Notes: generated by a model not told the origin, from the letters alone. A DNA stretch of 45,575 nucleotides from Methylococcaceae bacterium (GCA_014191975.1 BJHG01000007.1:1-45575), one strand, 5' to 3'. Positions 7,039 through 16,400 are shown, counted from the first letter of the stretch. Translations and numbers: made by a program.

Positions 7039-8367
7039 TTACAAAATGTATCGACTTAAATCTTCATCTTTGACTAATTCACCAAGATATTTATTCACAT
7101 ACGCCGCATCGACCACCACTTTTTTATCGCCTACATCCGAGGCTTCAAACGAAATTTCTTCTAACAATTTCTCCAGCATAGTATGTAAACGACGTGCGCC
7201 AATGTTTTCAGTCGTTTCGTTCACTTGCCAGCCCATTTCCGCAATGCGTTGAATACCATCTTTAGAAAAACTCAAATCTACGCCTTCAGTTGCCAGTAAA
7301 GCCGTATATTGTTCGGTCAACGAGGCATTCGGCTCGGTCAAAATCCGCACAAAATCATCCGCTGACAATGCACTTAATTCAACGCGAATCGGGAAACGTC
7401 CTTGTAATTCAGGAATTAAATCAGATGGTTTTGCGACATGAAACGCCCCTGACGCAATAAATAAAATATGATCAGTTTTAATCATGCCATATTTGGTGCT
7501 GACCGTACTGCCTTCGACAAGTGGCAACAAATCACGCTGCACACCTTCACGTGAAACTTCACCGCCACCACTTGATTCAGCGCGTTTACAAATTTTGTCA
7601 ATTTCATCTAAAAACACAATGCCATTTTGCTCAACGGCTTCAACCGCTCGCAACCGAATATCATCTTCATTGACTAATTTTTCTGCTTCTTCTTCTTGCA
7701 AAACTTGTAACGCTTTGCTGATTTTCATTTTACGTGATTTAGTTTTTTCGCGTCCCATGCTTTGAAACATACCCTGCAATTGACTGGTCATTTCTTCCAT
7801 ACCTGGAGGTGCCATAATTTCAACACCAATTGCGCCGCAAGCTACCTCAACGTCAATTTCTTTATCGTTTAAATCACCATTACGCAATTTCAATCGCATT
7901 TTCTCGCGCGTCGTGTCGCCGTTTGGCGAATCATTGGACGACCAGCCTTCTGCACGCGGAATCAAAATATCCAAAATACGTTCTTCAGCTGCATTCGCTG
8001 CTTCGGTTTTCATTTTTTCCATTTCAGTTTGGCGCGTTATATTTACCGCTGTATCAACCAAATCACGAATGATCGATTCTACGTCGCGCCCGACATAACC
8101 GACTTCAGTAAATTTTGTGGCTTCAATTTTAATGAACGGCGCATGTGCCAGCTTCGCCAAGCGACGCGCAATTTCCGTTTTTCCCACGCCCGTTGGTCCA
8201 ATCATCAAAATATTTTTTGGTGTAATTTCGTCGTGCAAAGTGCCAGTGATTTGCTGTCTTCGCCACCGATTCCGTAATGCAATCGCGACGGAACGTTTCG
8301 CGCTCGATTGTCCAACAATATGCTTGTCTAATTCATTGACAATTTCTTTTGGTGTCATTTCTGTCAT
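7039..8367 (-). CDS. hslU: HslU, ATPase subunit of the HslVU protease
   Basis: This 442-residue AAA+ unfoldase feeds substrates to the HslV chamber in the cytoplasm. The Walker [10 protein letters not shown] lies near residue 60. The I-domain insertion follows, then Walker B ([10 protein letters not shown]), the sensor/arginine-finger segment ([12 protein letters not shown]) and the C-terminal DLSRYIL that inserts into HslV to activate it. Length and motifs are normal. It lies 4 bp downstream of hslV and is surely co-transcribed as a heat-shock operon. Confidence 0.97.
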   Translation of the reverse strand: MTEMTPKEIVNELDKHIVGQSSAKRSVAIALRNRWRRQQITGTLHDEITPKNILMIGPTGVGKTEIARRLAKLAHAPFIKIEATKFTEVGYVGRDVESIIRDLVDTAVNITRQTEMEKMKTEAANAAEERILDILIPRAEGWSSNDSPNGDTTREKMRLKLRNGDLNDKEIDVEVACGAIGVEIMAPPGMEEMTSQLQGMFQSMGREKTKSRKMKISKALQVLQEEEAEKLVNEDDIRLRAVEAVEQNGIVFLDEIDKICKRAESSGGGEVSREGVQRDLLPLVEGSTVSTKYGMIKTDHILFIASGAFHVAKPSDLIPELQGRFPIRVELSALSADDFVRILTEPNASLTEQYTALLATEGVDLSFSKDGIQRIAEMGWQVNETTENIGARRLHTMLEKLLEEISFEASDVGDKKVVVDAAYVNKYLGELVKDEDLSRYIL

Positions 8368-8371
8368 TTTT

Positions 8372-8923
8372 TTAGCCTTTTATTTCAGTATCAAGTTCTT
8401 CGATACGCAAATTGTGATTGGTGTAAATGCAAATATCTGCCGCGATATTTAACGATCGTTCGACAATTTCACGCGCACTCAAATTCGTATTTTCAAGTAA
8501 GGCACGCGCGGCTGCTTGGGCAAATGAACCGCCTGAACCAATTGCCATTAAATCAAATTCTGATTCGGGTTCAATGACGTCGCCTGTGCCAGAAATAATC
8601 AGCGACGTTTTAGAATCGGCAATAGTCAAAAGTGCTTCTAATTTGCGTAATGCTCTGTCGGTGCGCCAATCTTTCGCCATTTCTACTGCTGCACGCGTTA
8701 AATTACCACGATGTTTTTCAAGCTTGCCTTCAAAATGTTCAAATAAAGTGAACGCGTCTGCCGTCGCACCGGCAAAACCGGCAATCACTTTGTCATGATA
8801 TAAACGGCGAACTTTGCGAGCATTGCCTTTCATAACAGTGTTTCCCATTGTGACTTGTCCGTCGCCGCCAATCACGACTTTTCCGTCACGTCGTACAGAT
8901 AGAATAGTTGTGCCTCTAAACAC
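8372..8923 (-). CDS. hslV: HslV, peptidase subunit of the HslVU protease
   Basis: This 183-residue threonine protease of the proteasome beta type forms double hexameric rings. The chain begins [12 protein letters not shown]; cleavage after Gly4 would expose catalytic Thr5, so there is a short propeptide unlike the E. coli form that starts at Met-Thr. The lysine at the active-site position is in [12 protein letters not shown]. First gene of hslVU. Confidence 0.96.
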   Translation of the reverse strand: MFRGTTILSVRRDGKVVIGGDGQVTMGNTVMKGNARKVRRLYHDKVIAGFAGATADAFTLFEHFEGKLEKHRGNLTRAAVEMAKDWRTDRALRKLEALLTIADSKTSLIISGTGDVIEPESEFDLMAIGSGGSFAQAAARALLENTNLSAREIVERSLNIAADICIYTNHNLRIEELDTEIKG

Positions 8924-9053
8924 GATTTTCTCCAGAGTTAAAAATAAAATCTAATTTTACAGTTTTCACAGATTTCGGGGCGTAAAAATAATTTTGTGCT
9001 ATAAAATATCAGTTAAAATACAAATTTCCTACTTTACTACTCAGGTATTTACT

Positions 9054-9386
9054 ATGACAAACCCTATTATTTTTAGCGACAGTGCAGCCACGAAAGTTCA
9101 CGAATTGATTGAAGAAGAAGGTAATGACCAGTTGAAATTGCGTGTTTACGTTTCAGGTGGTGGTTGTTCAGGCTTTCAATATGGCTTCACCTTTGACGAA
9201 GAAGTGAACGAAGACGATACGCAAATTGAGAAAAATGGTGTAACCGTTTTAATTGATTCAACCAGTATTGGTTATTTGGCAGGTTCAGAAATCGATTATA
9301 AAGATGATTTAAATGGCGCGCAGTTTGTGATTCGTAATCCTAATGCGACAACAACTTGTGGTTGCGGATCATCTTTTTCGGCTTAA
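9054..9386 (+). CDS. erpA: ErpA-type A-type iron-sulfur carrier
   Basis: This 110-residue A-type carrier delivers iron-sulfur clusters to apoproteins. The three ligand cysteines are present: Cys38 in [11 protein letters not shown], and Cys102 and Cys104 in TTCGCGSSF. The spacing and the C-terminal CGCGSSFSA favour ErpA over IscA. The ATG at 9054 is preferred to an upstream in-frame one that lacks conserved sequence. It is not in an isc operon. hisS follows 8 bp later, so co-transcription is likely. Confidence 0.93.
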   Translation: MTNPIIFSDSAATKVHELIEEEGNDQLKLRVYVSGGGCSGFQYGFTFDEEVNEDDTQIEKNGVTVLIDSTSIGYLAGSEIDYKDDLNGAQFVIRNPNATTTCGCGSSFSA

Positions 9387-9394
9387 AAGAAATC

Positions 9395-10669
9395 ATGGCA
9401 AATATTCAGGCAATTCGAGGGATGCACGACATCCTCCCAGACCAAACACCCTTATGGCAATATGCAGAGAAAACTATTCGTGATGTTTTAGGTAATTACG
9501 GTTACAGCGAAATTCGCTTACCTGTCGTTGAAAAAACAGAACTTTTCAAACGCTCAATCGGTGAAGTAACTGACATTGTCGAAAAAGAAATGTACACGTT
9601 CGATGATAGAAATGGTGATTCATTAACGTTACGTCCAGAAGGCACAGCAGGTTGTTTACGGGCTTGTTTAGAACATGGTTTATTACATAATCAAGTCCAT
9701 CGCCTTTGGTATTACGGCGCAATGTATCGTCACGAACGACCACAAAAAGGACGCTATCGCCAATTTTTTCAAATTGGTGTTGAAACCTATGGGATGGCGA
9801 GCGCGGATATTGATGCCGAATTATTATTTTTAACTGATCGACTTTGGAAACGCTTAGGCATTCGTGACAAAGTGCGTTTACAGCTAAATTCGCTTGGTAC
9901 CATTGCCGAGCGTTTGATTTATCGTGATGCATTGGTTAACTATTTTGAACAGCATTTAGATGCCTTAGACGAAGACAGTTTGCGCCGTTTAAAGTCGAAT
10001 CCGTTGCGAATTTTAGATACTAAAAATCCTGCAATGATTGATGTTGTAAAACATGCACCAGAATTAATGGATTATTTAGGTGACGATTCGCGCCAACATT
10101 TTCAAACAATCTTAGATTCATTGATGGATTCAGGTGTGAGTTATGAAATCAATACCCGTTTAGTACGTGGTTTGGATTACTACAGCAAAACCGTTTTTGA
10201 ATGGGTCACAGATGAACTCGGATCACAAGGCACAATTTGCGCGGGTGGACGTTACGATGGATTGATTGAGCAACTTGGAGGCAAAGCAAATTCCGCTATT
10301 GGTTTTGCGATGGGCATGGAGCGTTTATTGTTATTACTCGAAACGCTAGATTTAAAAATCGAAAACTCAGTTGATGTGTATTTAATTCGTGTCGGTGAAA
10401 ACGCTGAAAAAGTTGGTTTACGTTTAGCAGAGCAATTACGAACGGATATTCCGACATTAAAATTACAAGTTGATTGTGCGGGCGGCAGCATCAAAAGCCA
10501 ATTCAAAAAAGCCGACAAAAGCGGCGCAAAGTTCGCACTGATTTTAGGTGAAGAAGAAGTTGCACATGGTGAAATTGGGATAAAATCATTGCGTGATGCA
10601 CAATTTGAACAGCAAACGTTAGTAATGTCTGACGTAGTTAATTTTTTACATATAAACATTTGTGCCTGA
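9395..10669 (+). CDS. hisS: Histidyl-tRNA synthetase
   Basis: This 424-residue class II synthetase charges tRNA-His. Visible are the N-terminal [12 protein letters not shown], motif 2 ([20 protein letters not shown]), the HisA motifs ([15 protein letters not shown] and CAGGRYDGL), motif 3 ([12 protein letters not shown]) and the C-terminal anticodon-binding domain. The ATG at 9395 gives the conserved [12 protein letters not shown] start. Confidence 0.97.
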   Translation: MANIQAIRGMHDILPDQTPLWQYAEKTIRDVLGNYGYSEIRLPVVEKTELFKRSIGEVTDIVEKEMYTFDDRNGDSLTLRPEGTAGCLRACLEHGLLHNQVHRLWYYGAMYRHERPQKGRYRQFFQIGVETYGMASADIDAELLFLTDRLWKRLGIRDKVRLQLNSLGTIAERLIYRDALVNYFEQHLDALDEDSLRRLKSNPLRILDTKNPAMIDVVKHAPELMDYLGDDSRQHFQTILDSLMDSGVSYEINTRLVRGLDYYSKTVFEWVTDELGSQGTICAGGRYDGLIEQLGGKANSAIGFAMGMERLLLLLETLDLKIENSVDVYLIRVGENAEKVGLRLAEQLRTDIPTLKLQVDCAGGSIKSQFKKADKSGAKFALILGEEEVAHGEIGIKSLRDAQFEQQTLVMSDVVNFLHINICA

Positions 10670-10940
10670 TTATTTCGTTGAAATTTTAGGTTACGTTGCG
10701 GCAACCTTGACGACTGCATCTTTCTTGCCACAAGCGATTTTAACGATTCGCACTCGTGACACCGATGGATTGTCACTTTCAATGTACAGCACATTCACAC
10801 TAGGCGTTTTGTGCTGGTTAATCTATGGGATTTACTTGAAAAATAACGTGATTATCGTGGCGAATGTGATTACGTTATTTTTAGCATTTTTAATTTTAAG
10901 TTTTAAAATCTACAACACTTTTTTCAAAAAGAAAGCGTAA
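10662..10940 (+). CDS. SemiSWEET/PQ-loop small membrane transporter
   Basis: This 92-residue protein has three predicted membrane helices (about 6-25, 40-57, 63-84). The PQ motif is in [11 protein letters not shown] (Pro23-Gln24), followed by TDGLSLSMY, the signature of bacterial SemiSWEET proteins, which dimerise to move small sugars across the inner membrane. It starts with GTG and overlaps the hisS stop by 8 bp, so it is translationally coupled to hisS. The substrate cannot be read from sequence. Confidence 0.88.
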   Translation: MPDYFVEILGYVAATLTTASFLPQAILTIRTRDTDGLSLSMYSTFTLGVLCWLIYGIYLKNNVIIVANVITLFLAFLILSFKIYNTFFKKKA

Positions 10941-11038
10941 ATTTAGTCTAAATTTGATTTATTCAGATTAATCAGTGCAAGCCATCCAGCACGCAGTTAA
11001 AATCCAATAACCTCAATATCAGATTCAAAGGCATAAAA

Positions 11039-11905
11039 ATGATTAAAAGTATGACCGCGTTTTCAAATAATGAAGCAGAATTAGGTGATTTAATAGTGAA
11101 TTGTGAATTACGAACGGTGAATCATCGTTATTGTGATTTGTCGTTCAAAATTCCTGAACGGTTGCGTTTTATCGAAAGTGATGCTCGTACAATTCTTAGT
11201 GGAAAGCTCAATCGCGGTAAAATTGAATGTTCGTTTAATTACAAAAAACAAAACCTTGAAGGACAAGGCTTGACTATTAATTTAGAAGCCGTTGCCACGT
11301 TATTGAAAACAACACAACAAATTGAAAATTTGATGTACTCTCCAGCCAATTTTTCAGCATTAGATATTTTAGCGTTACCTGGAATTCGACACGAAGCGAG
11401 CGTTGATAGACAAGTTCTACACGATGGTTTAGTGGCATTAATTCGAAAAACGCTGACACAATTGATTGAGACTCGTGAACGTGAAGGTCGTCAATTAGCT
11501 ATTTTAATTGAAGAGCGTTGCGTAAAAATGCAGGGCTTTGTTTTTCAAGCATCACAACGAATGCCTGAGGTTTTGATAAATATCCGTACAAAATTGCACG
11601 AGCGCGTTGTTGAATTGGTTTCAAATCCTGACATGGATAGAGTGGAACAAGAATTGGTTCATTTGACACAAAAACTCGATATTGCAGAAGAGCTTGATCG
11701 TTTAAAGACGCACATTACTGAAGTATTACGAATTATTAAGCAAAAAGAACCTGTTGGTAGACGACTCGATTTTTTGATGCAAGAAATGAATCGTGAAGCT
11801 AATACACTTGGTTCAAAAGCGGCGGATATTGAAATGACTCAAATCGCAATTGAGTTAAAGGTGTTAATTGAACAAGTACGCGAGCAAATTCAAAATATCG
11901 AATAG
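11039..11905 (+). CDS. yicC: YicC-family endoribonuclease-like protein
   Basis: This 288-residue YicC protein begins MIKSMTAFSNNEAELGDLIV and includes LRTVNHRYCDLSFKIPERL. The C-terminal DUF1732 part is GRRLDFLMQEMNREANTLGS followed by KAADIEMTQIAIELK. YicC homologues are linked to RNA degradation and stationary-phase survival. It lacks the common gmk neighbour. A 98-bp gap precedes it. Confidence 0.93.
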   Translation: MIKSMTAFSNNEAELGDLIVNCELRTVNHRYCDLSFKIPERLRFIESDARTILSGKLNRGKIECSFNYKKQNLEGQGLTINLEAVATLLKTTQQIENLMYSPANFSALDILALPGIRHEASVDRQVLHDGLVALIRKTLTQLIETREREGRQLAILIEERCVKMQGFVFQASQRMPEVLINIRTKLHERVVELVSNPDMDRVEQELVHLTQKLDIAEELDRLKTHITEVLRIIKQKEPVGRRLDFLMQEMNREANTLGSKAADIEMTQIAIELKVLIEQVREQIQNIE

Positions 11906-12272
11906 GTATATTTTAAAATCAGTAAATTCCTACATTATTACAAATGTAGATATAATAAAGAAATTACACGAAATGAAAAAATCGCAGTTTATTTTTTATA
12001 CAATTAAAATAAATTTTGTCTCTCATAATTCATTCACATTTAATAACTAAAATTTAAACGTTGTTTCTTCTAACATTCATTTCAAGAACATTTCAAGAAC
12101 ATTGTTTTGATATGAAATTTAAATTTCTCGAGAAGTTGTTTTTTTATTGTATGCGAGGTTGCTACTGCTAAGTTTAGTTATTTGAGGCTTTAAAAAAATG
12201 CTTAACCGCTTATCTTCAAAATCTGACAACTGTTAAAATGTCAGCGTATTTAACCTAACTTTGATAATAATT
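11906..12272. promoter_or_regulatory. 367-bp AT-rich intergenic region upstream of the haem-c gene
   Basis: No gene is seen here. It holds a 7-bp stem (CTACATT/AATGTAG, 11930-11949) shortly after yicC without a T-run, a perfect tandem repeat of CATTTCAAGAA (12078-12088 and 12089-12099), and a 10-bp palindrome TTCTCGAGAA at 12125-12134. The tandem repeat and palindrome look like regulator-binding sites for the following gene. Confidence 0.35.
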
Positions 12273-13253
12273 ATGCAACCTTACGTCGCACCACCCGAAG
12301 AAATTGACGAAATTCACGTAGTCAAAACATCAAAATATATTCCACTCAAAGATCACGATACGCCTGTTAAAATTTTATTTACGGGCTATCTTTGTACTGT
12401 TGCAGTGGGTTATTTATTTGCTATTATTCAAATTCTATTTACGCACGGTATGGCGGACGGTAAATTTGGCTTATCCGTCGATGATATTGTGTACAGTTAT
12501 TATGGAAATCGTTCAGGAACTGTTTTAGAAACACAACTTAACGGCTCGATGAAAGATAAAGCCTCTGAACAAGAACGTTTCGAGATTATTCAATGGGTGC
12601 GTGATGGTGCCGATAAAGACGATTATATCGATAATGGCATTCAAAAAATTATCGAAAATAAATGTATTAGTTGTCACAACAAAGAAGCAAGTGGTTTGCC
12701 AGATTTTTCAAAGTTCGACAATCTAAAAGCATATGCAGCACAAGATACCGGGACAACTTTTGCTTCATTGACACGTGTTTCACATATTCATTTATTTGGC
12801 ATTAGTTTTATTTTCATGTTTGTCGGACTCATTTTTAGCTTCGCTGAAACAACTCAAATGCGGTTGAAATGCGTTGCAATCGGAATGCCTTATGTCTTTT
12901 TGATTGCCGATATTTTGTCGTGGTGGCTGACTAAAATTCATCCAATGTTTGCAATGCTTGTAATCATTGCCGGTATCGGAATGGCGGCATCATTTGTTTA
13001 CATGTGGGTGATTTCTTTGCTTGAAATGTGGCTTTATAAACCTGTTTTCGTCAGTGGTTTAGGTATGCACTATTTACAATGGCGAGATAACGTTAATTCT
13101 AAAATGGTTGGCAAAATTGCAGATTCTATTTTCAATCTAATCAGAAAAATCCAGCAGTTCATTTGTAAGCATGCCGTGATAACTGTAATGCCTTTGCTGC
13201 AAAAATTTCTGGGAAAATTATGGGATTTTTTACTGAGTAAAATCAAAAAATAA
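12273..13253 (+). CDS. Membrane-bound mono-haem cytochrome c-like protein
   Basis: This 326-residue protein begins MQPYVAPPEEIDEIHVVKTS. A first membrane helix lies at about 33-57, then a periplasmic domain with one CxxCH haem site (NKCISCHNKEASGLPDFSKF, about residue 128). At least three further helices follow (SHIHLFGISFIFMFVGLIFS, then MPYVFLIADILSWWL and an AMLVIIAGIGMAASFVYMW segment). Similar proteins are known in sulfur oxidisers and methanotrophs, but their function is unproven; electron transfer at the inner membrane is the natural inference. It could start at TTG 12261, but ATG 12273 is preferred. A strong terminator follows. Confidence 0.7.
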   Translation: MQPYVAPPEEIDEIHVVKTSKYIPLKDHDTPVKILFTGYLCTVAVGYLFAIIQILFTHGMADGKFGLSVDDIVYSYYGNRSGTVLETQLNGSMKDKASEQERFEIIQWVRDGADKDDYIDNGIQKIIENKCISCHNKEASGLPDFSKFDNLKAYAAQDTGTTFASLTRVSHIHLFGISFIFMFVGLIFSFAETTQMRLKCVAIGMPYVFLIADILSWWLTKIHPMFAMLVIIAGIGMAASFVYMWVISLLEMWLYKPVFVSGLGMHYLQWRDNVNSKMVGKIADSIFNLIRKIQQFICKHAVITVMPLLQKFLGKLWDFLLSKIKK

Positions 13254-13275
13254 TCCCCGTTTTAATGTTTGTTTT

Positions 13276-13310
13276 TGCGCGATAACGAATCGTTCGTATC
13301 GCGCATTTTT
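13276..13310 (+). terminator. Rho-independent terminator
   Basis: A perfect 9-bp stem TGCGCGATA/TATCGCGCA, with further inner pairing (CGAA/TTCG), is followed by TTTTT. It separates the haem-c gene from tusD. Confidence 0.85.
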
Positions 13311-13320
13311 ATGTAAGCCT

Positions 13321-13677
13321 ATGAAATTCGCACTACAAATCAATTCCAGCCCTTATCATTCATCTGCTAGTTTGACCGCATTTCGTTTTGCAACGGAAGT
13401 CCTAGGGCAACATCATGAGATTTTTCGTGTTTTTTTCTATCATGACGGCATTTATCACGCACTGAAATGGGCGAGTCCGCCTGATGACGAAATTTCTATT
13501 TTCAAAAATTGGTCGGAACTTGCACAAAAATACGATTTAGATTTAGTTGTATGTATTTCTGCCGCACAACGGCGCGGTTTAATTAATGAAAATGTCGCAG
13601 ATGGTTTTCGATTAGGAGGCTTGGGGCAATTGCTCGAAGCGACAATTTTGGCAGATCGTTTTTTAGTTTTTGGGTGA
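13321..13677 (+). CDS. tusD: TusD/DsrE-family sulfurtransferase subunit
   Basis: This 118-residue protein begins MKFALQINSSPYHSSASLTA. The active cysteine Cys78 is in LVVCISAAQRRGL, the exact TusD position, and the C-terminal GLGQLLEATILADRFLVFG is characteristic. TusD carries persulfide sulfur in the TusBCD relay for tRNA 2-thiouridine; the homologous DsrEFH works in sulfur oxidation. tusC overlaps by 8 bp. No tusB follows. Confidence 0.9.
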   Translation: MKFALQINSSPYHSSASLTAFRFATEVLGQHHEIFRVFFYHDGIYHALKWASPPDDEISIFKNWSELAQKYDLDLVVCISAAQRRGLINENVADGFRLGGLGQLLEATILADRFLVFG

Positions 13678-14041
13678 AATAATGACGAAGCGTTTTTTAT
13701 TTATTCTTCGCAAATCCAGCTATAACGGAATTTATGTGCAAGAAATGGTCGATATTATTTTAACAACTGCTGCATTTGAGCAAGATACAAGTGTTTTATT
13801 ATTAGATGATGCCGTTTTTCATTTGAAAACGAATCAAAATGCCCAAAATTCGGGTTATAAAAATACCACAACGTTATTTGACCTTTTTCCGACAATGGAC
13901 ATAAATCTCCTTTTTGTCGAAAGTGAATCGATGGCTGAACGTGGTTTAATTCCAGAAATGTTGACACAATCGGTACAGCTTCAATCACGAGACACGCTTG
14001 TGGATTTTATGACGCAATTTGATATTGTTTTTTCAAGTTAA
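13670..14041 (+). CDS. tusC: TusC/DsrF-family sulfur relay subunit
   Basis: This 123-residue DsrE-fold protein (KRFLFILRKSSYNGIYVQEM; SVLLLDDAVFHL; AERGLIPE) matches TusC/DsrF. It lacks a conserved active cysteine, as usual for this scaffolding subunit. It could start at 13670 or at ATG 13682 (MTKRFLF); the latter fits the family better. It overlaps tusD, so the two are co-translated. Confidence 0.88.
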   Translation: MGEIMTKRFLFILRKSSYNGIYVQEMVDIILTTAAFEQDTSVLLLDDAVFHLKTNQNAQNSGYKNTTTLFDLFPTMDINLLFVESESMAERGLIPEMLTQSVQLQSRDTLVDFMTQFDIVFSS

Positions 14042-14139
14042 GATTAAAAAGATAACAAATCACTGCAATTTTTCTTAAAAAAACGTGTTACTATCCCGAT
14101 GCACTTAAATTAAAAACTATAATTATTTAGGGAGATATT

Positions 14140-14334
14140 ATGGGTACAGTTATTGAAATCTCATTTTTTATGTTTCTTATTGCGTCAATAGCATTCGCAC
14201 CACTAGGTTATTTTATTTACAACTACACAAAAAAAGACGGCGATCCATTTGGTGATTTCGAACATCCAGATACACATGCACATTCAGTTATTGACGATTT
14301 TGCGGAAAAAGTAAAAGAAAAACTCGTACATTAA
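14140..14334 (+). CDS. Small single-pass membrane protein
   Basis: This 64-residue protein starts after a GGGAG ribosome site. One helix spans about 5-30 (ISFFMFLIASIAFAPLGYFI). A polar tail follows, with an acidic/His-rich stretch (FGDFEHPDTHAHSVIDDF) that could bind metal. I do not recognise the family. Sitting between the sulfur-relay genes and the hyp remnants, it may be a small subunit or assembly factor of a membrane redox complex. It has its own terminator. Confidence 0.6.
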   Translation: MGTVIEISFFMFLIASIAFAPLGYFIYNYTKKDGDPFGDFEHPDTHAHSVIDDFAEKVKEKLVH

Positions 14335-14344
14335 AAAATCTAGG

Positions 14345-14373
14345 TGGCGTAATAGAAATTTTTTATTACGCCA
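14345..14373 (+). terminator. Rho-independent hairpin
   Basis: A perfect 10-bp stem TGGCGTAATA/TATTACGCCA closes an A/T loop just after the 64-residue gene. The T-run after it is weak (TTTGTA), so it may act mainly as an mRNA 3' end stabiliser. Confidence 0.65.
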
Positions 14374-14416
14374 TTTGTACGTGATGCCCAAAAATAATAT
14401 TTCCCAAGAAATTCTT

Positions 14417-14660
14417 ATGTGCAGCTGTTCCTAGAAAAATTATAAGTTTAAATGTAAGTGCTGACCAGCTATTGCGTACTGGAAATGTCTATTTTTCAGA
14501 TGTTCAAAAAGAAATTAGTTTAGCGTATGTTCCCGAAGCAACTCTTGGCGATTATGTAATTGTTCAAGTGGGTTTTGCCATTTCCGTTTTAGACGAAGAT
14601 GAAGCCTTAGGGAGTTTTCAAGCTTTTCAAGAATTAGCCAAATTTCAGGCTACACCATGA
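14417..14660 (+). pseudogene. hypC: Decayed hypC, hydrogenase maturation chaperone
   Basis: The frame reading AVPRKIISLNVSADQLLRTG, then VYFSDVQKEISLAYVPEATL and GDYVIVQVGFAISVLDEDEA, is an unmistakable HypC/HupF (usually ~80 residues). HypC starts Met-Cys-Leu-Ala-Val-Pro, with Cys2 essential. Here ATG-TGC at 14417 is two bases out of frame with the rest, as if two bases of the third codon were lost. No other usable start restores Cys2. Its TGA overlaps the hypD start, as in intact hypCD operons. Confidence 0.85.
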
Positions 14661-14845
14661 ATTATGTCAAAGCCTTTCGTAATACTGAATTCGCTCGAAA
14701 TTTAGTTGGAAAATAAATCCCTGACAACTCAAAAATGGCGAATTATGGAAGTCTGTGGTGGTCAAACGCACAGCATTATCAAATACTGCATCGATCAATT
14801 GCTTGCCGACGACATTACATTAATTCATGATCCTGTTTGCGTCAT
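14657..14845 (+). pseudogene. hypD: Truncated and frameshifted hypD remnant
   Basis: ATG at 14657 opens MNYVKAFRNTEFARNLVGK and then a stop. A shifted frame continues with WRIMEVCGGQTHSIIKYCID, then QLLADDITLIHDPVC. These are the first ~70 residues of HypD, which is normally about 370 long and inserts Fe(CN)2CO ligands. The GPGCPVC motif is degraded to DPVC. Similarity ends at ~14845, where the 3' end of the convergent nuclease gene begins, so a deletion removed the rest. Confidence 0.85.
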
Positions 14846-15729
14846 CATGGTAAGTGTGTCGGAATTTTACTCAGAGCATTTAAATTCCAAGGTGCCGTCT
14901 CTATCATACCTTCCAAATGATTTTCAACTTTATCCTCAAAATCACTTAAAAAATCCAATCCCGTTTGCGCCTCTACTGTGTCAATGGATGTGATAAATTG
15001 TGAGAGTGATTCTTTTCCTGTGACAGTTTGCGGCATAATAAACGCGAGTGCAAAAGCAGGTTTACTATCAGTTTCTTCCGTGACATAAATTTTATAAAAT
15101 GCTTTCGGAATATCAACATGCCATAACGACGATACTATTGTTTCCGGAAAATGACTAAAAATTGGTCCCGTAATCACCCAGACTTTACCAAAGTTTTTCG
15201 CAAACAATGAAAGCTCCATTTCTTCCAAACGCTGCCAAATTTGTTGATTTAACTTTGGGCGCTGTGGACTGATATTTGTCATCAAAAAACTATCTGCTTG
15301 CGCGTATTTACCATATAGCATACTCATCGCATGATTCGGCGCGTTATGCCCACGATCAAAACCACTTTTGGTATAATCATCATGACTGACACGATTCAAA
15401 CCACGCCAATCTGTTTGAAAATGGGACGGACGTTTTAAGCTTGGTGCGTTATCGGGAACTGGTGTTAGCGCATATTCCACCCATAATGGATTGCCGCGAA
15501 AATCCGAATAACCAACAATAAATCCATTATTTCGTAATACACGAAACCAAGTATTTATGTTAAATGTCGAAAGAGCTTGTGGAGAACCTTGGTACATTAA
15601 CACAGGTCGCGCAATCAACATTTCATATCCGTAGCCACACAAAACCAGTGTTAATAATGGCATGGTGACACGTGGATACTTTTGGATAAACCGAAAGACG
15701 ACTAGGAAAATCTGTAACATGTTATTCAT
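14845..15729 (-). CDS. DNA/RNA non-specific endonuclease (DRGH family), membrane-anchored or secreted
   Basis: This 294-residue protein has an N-terminal hydrophobic segment (about 20-40) that is a signal anchor. The nuclease domain carries Asp125-Arg126-Gly127-His128 (SGFDRGHNAPNHAM), with catalytic His128, then TNISPQ and the metal-ligand Asn161 with Glu170. This is the NucA/EndoG beta-beta-alpha-metal family, which degrades DNA and RNA. It is the last gene of the long minus-strand run, 3 bp after moaE, and its tail abuts the hypD truncation. Confidence 0.9.
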   Translation of the reverse strand: MNNMLQIFLVVFRFIQKYPRVTMPLLTLVLCGYGYEMLIARPVLMYQGSPQALSTFNINTWFRVLRNNGFIVGYSDFRGNPLWVEYALTPVPDNAPSLKRPSHFQTDWRGLNRVSHDDYTKSGFDRGHNAPNHAMSMLYGKYAQADSFLMTNISPQRPKLNQQIWQRLEEMELSLFAKNFGKVWVITGPIFSHFPETIVSSLWHVDIPKAFYKIYVTEETDSKPAFALAFIMPQTVTGKESLSQFITSIDTVEAQTGLDFLSDFEDKVENHLEGMIETAPWNLNALSKIPTHLP

Positions 15730-15732
15730 AGT

Positions 15733-16161
15733 TTAAAACTTAGAAACCCAACGATTTTGATTCGTCGCTAATTTTTCTAACTTCCAAAACGGTGCATTTG
15801 CTTTTAATTCTTCCATTAAATAGCGGCATGCTTCAAACGCTTCGTTTCGATGCGCTGACCAAACTGCAACCAAAACAATCGGTTCATTAGGCAAGATTTC
15901 ACCAATACGATGCACAATCAAAAAATCCAAAATTTGCCATTTAGATTTTGTGGTAGTGACCATTTTTGTCAATTGCTTTTGCGTCATTCCGTCGTAATGC
16001 TCGAGCATCATCGCTTGCACGTCGTCACCGTCATTAAAATCACGCATTGTGCCGATGAAAATACTCGTCGCACCAAATTTCCCATTCAATGCTAACGCAT
16101 TTTGAAACGTTTGAATTTCAGAAAATGGTTCAAAGGCAACATCACAAATTTTTATCGTCAT
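15733..16161 (-). CDS. moaE: Molybdopterin synthase catalytic subunit
   Basis: This 142-residue MoaE binds precursor Z and, with MoaD thiocarboxylate, makes the dithiolene of molybdopterin. GATSIFIGTMRDFNDG, HRIGEILPNEPIVLVAVWSA, HRNEAFEACRYLMEELK and the active lysines in PFWKLEKL are all present. moaD lies 2 bp upstream. No other moa gene is nearby. Confidence 0.95.
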   Translation of the reverse strand: MTIKICDVAFEPFSEIQTFQNALALNGKFGATSIFIGTMRDFNDGDDVQAMMLEHYDGMTQKQLTKMVTTTKSKWQILDFLIVHRIGEILPNEPIVLVAVWSAHRNEAFEACRYLMEELKANAPFWKLEKLATNQNRWVSKF

Positions 16162-16163
16162 GG

Positions 16164-16400
16164 TTAGCCGCCAGTTACGGGTGGAAAAAATGCCACTTCG
16201 TCGCCGTCATTCACGACATGCGAACGTGTCACATAATCCATATTGAGCGCCGTCAAAATATTTTCAGCTAACGGAAAATCCCCGTTTACATAGTGCCAAA
16301 CATCTAAAACTGTCAATGATTCCAACTCTGATATTGATAATGTTTCGGTTGAACGCCCGATTGTTTCTTTTAGACTGCCAAAATAACGTATCGTAATCAT
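16164..16400 (-). CDS. moaD: Molybdopterin synthase sulfur-carrier subunit
   Basis: This 78-residue ubiquitin-fold protein ends in the required Gly-Gly (VAFFPPVTGG), which is thiocarboxylated to donate sulfur to MoaE. Its ATG overlaps the tatD stop by 4 bp, and moaE follows directly. Confidence 0.94.
   Translation of the reverse strand: MITIRYFGSLKETIGRSTETLSISELESLTVLDVWHYVNGDFPLAENILTALNMDYVTRSHVVNDGDEVAFFPPVTGG

Noticed and set aside
10252-10794. A 180-codon minus-strand frame over hisS and the SemiSWEET gene
   Set aside because: It spans two well-supported genes on the opposite strand and shows only low-complexity Ser/Asn/Cys-rich sequence.
10940-10980. Inverted repeat AAATTTAG/CTAAATTT after the SemiSWEET gene as a terminator
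   Set aside because: The loop would be one base and the stem is all A-T except one pair, with no T-run. I do not call a terminator.
11930-11949. 7-bp stem after yicC as a Rho-independent terminator
   Set aside because: It is followed by ATATAATAAAG rather than a T-run and is AT-rich. Left as a note in the intergenic entry.
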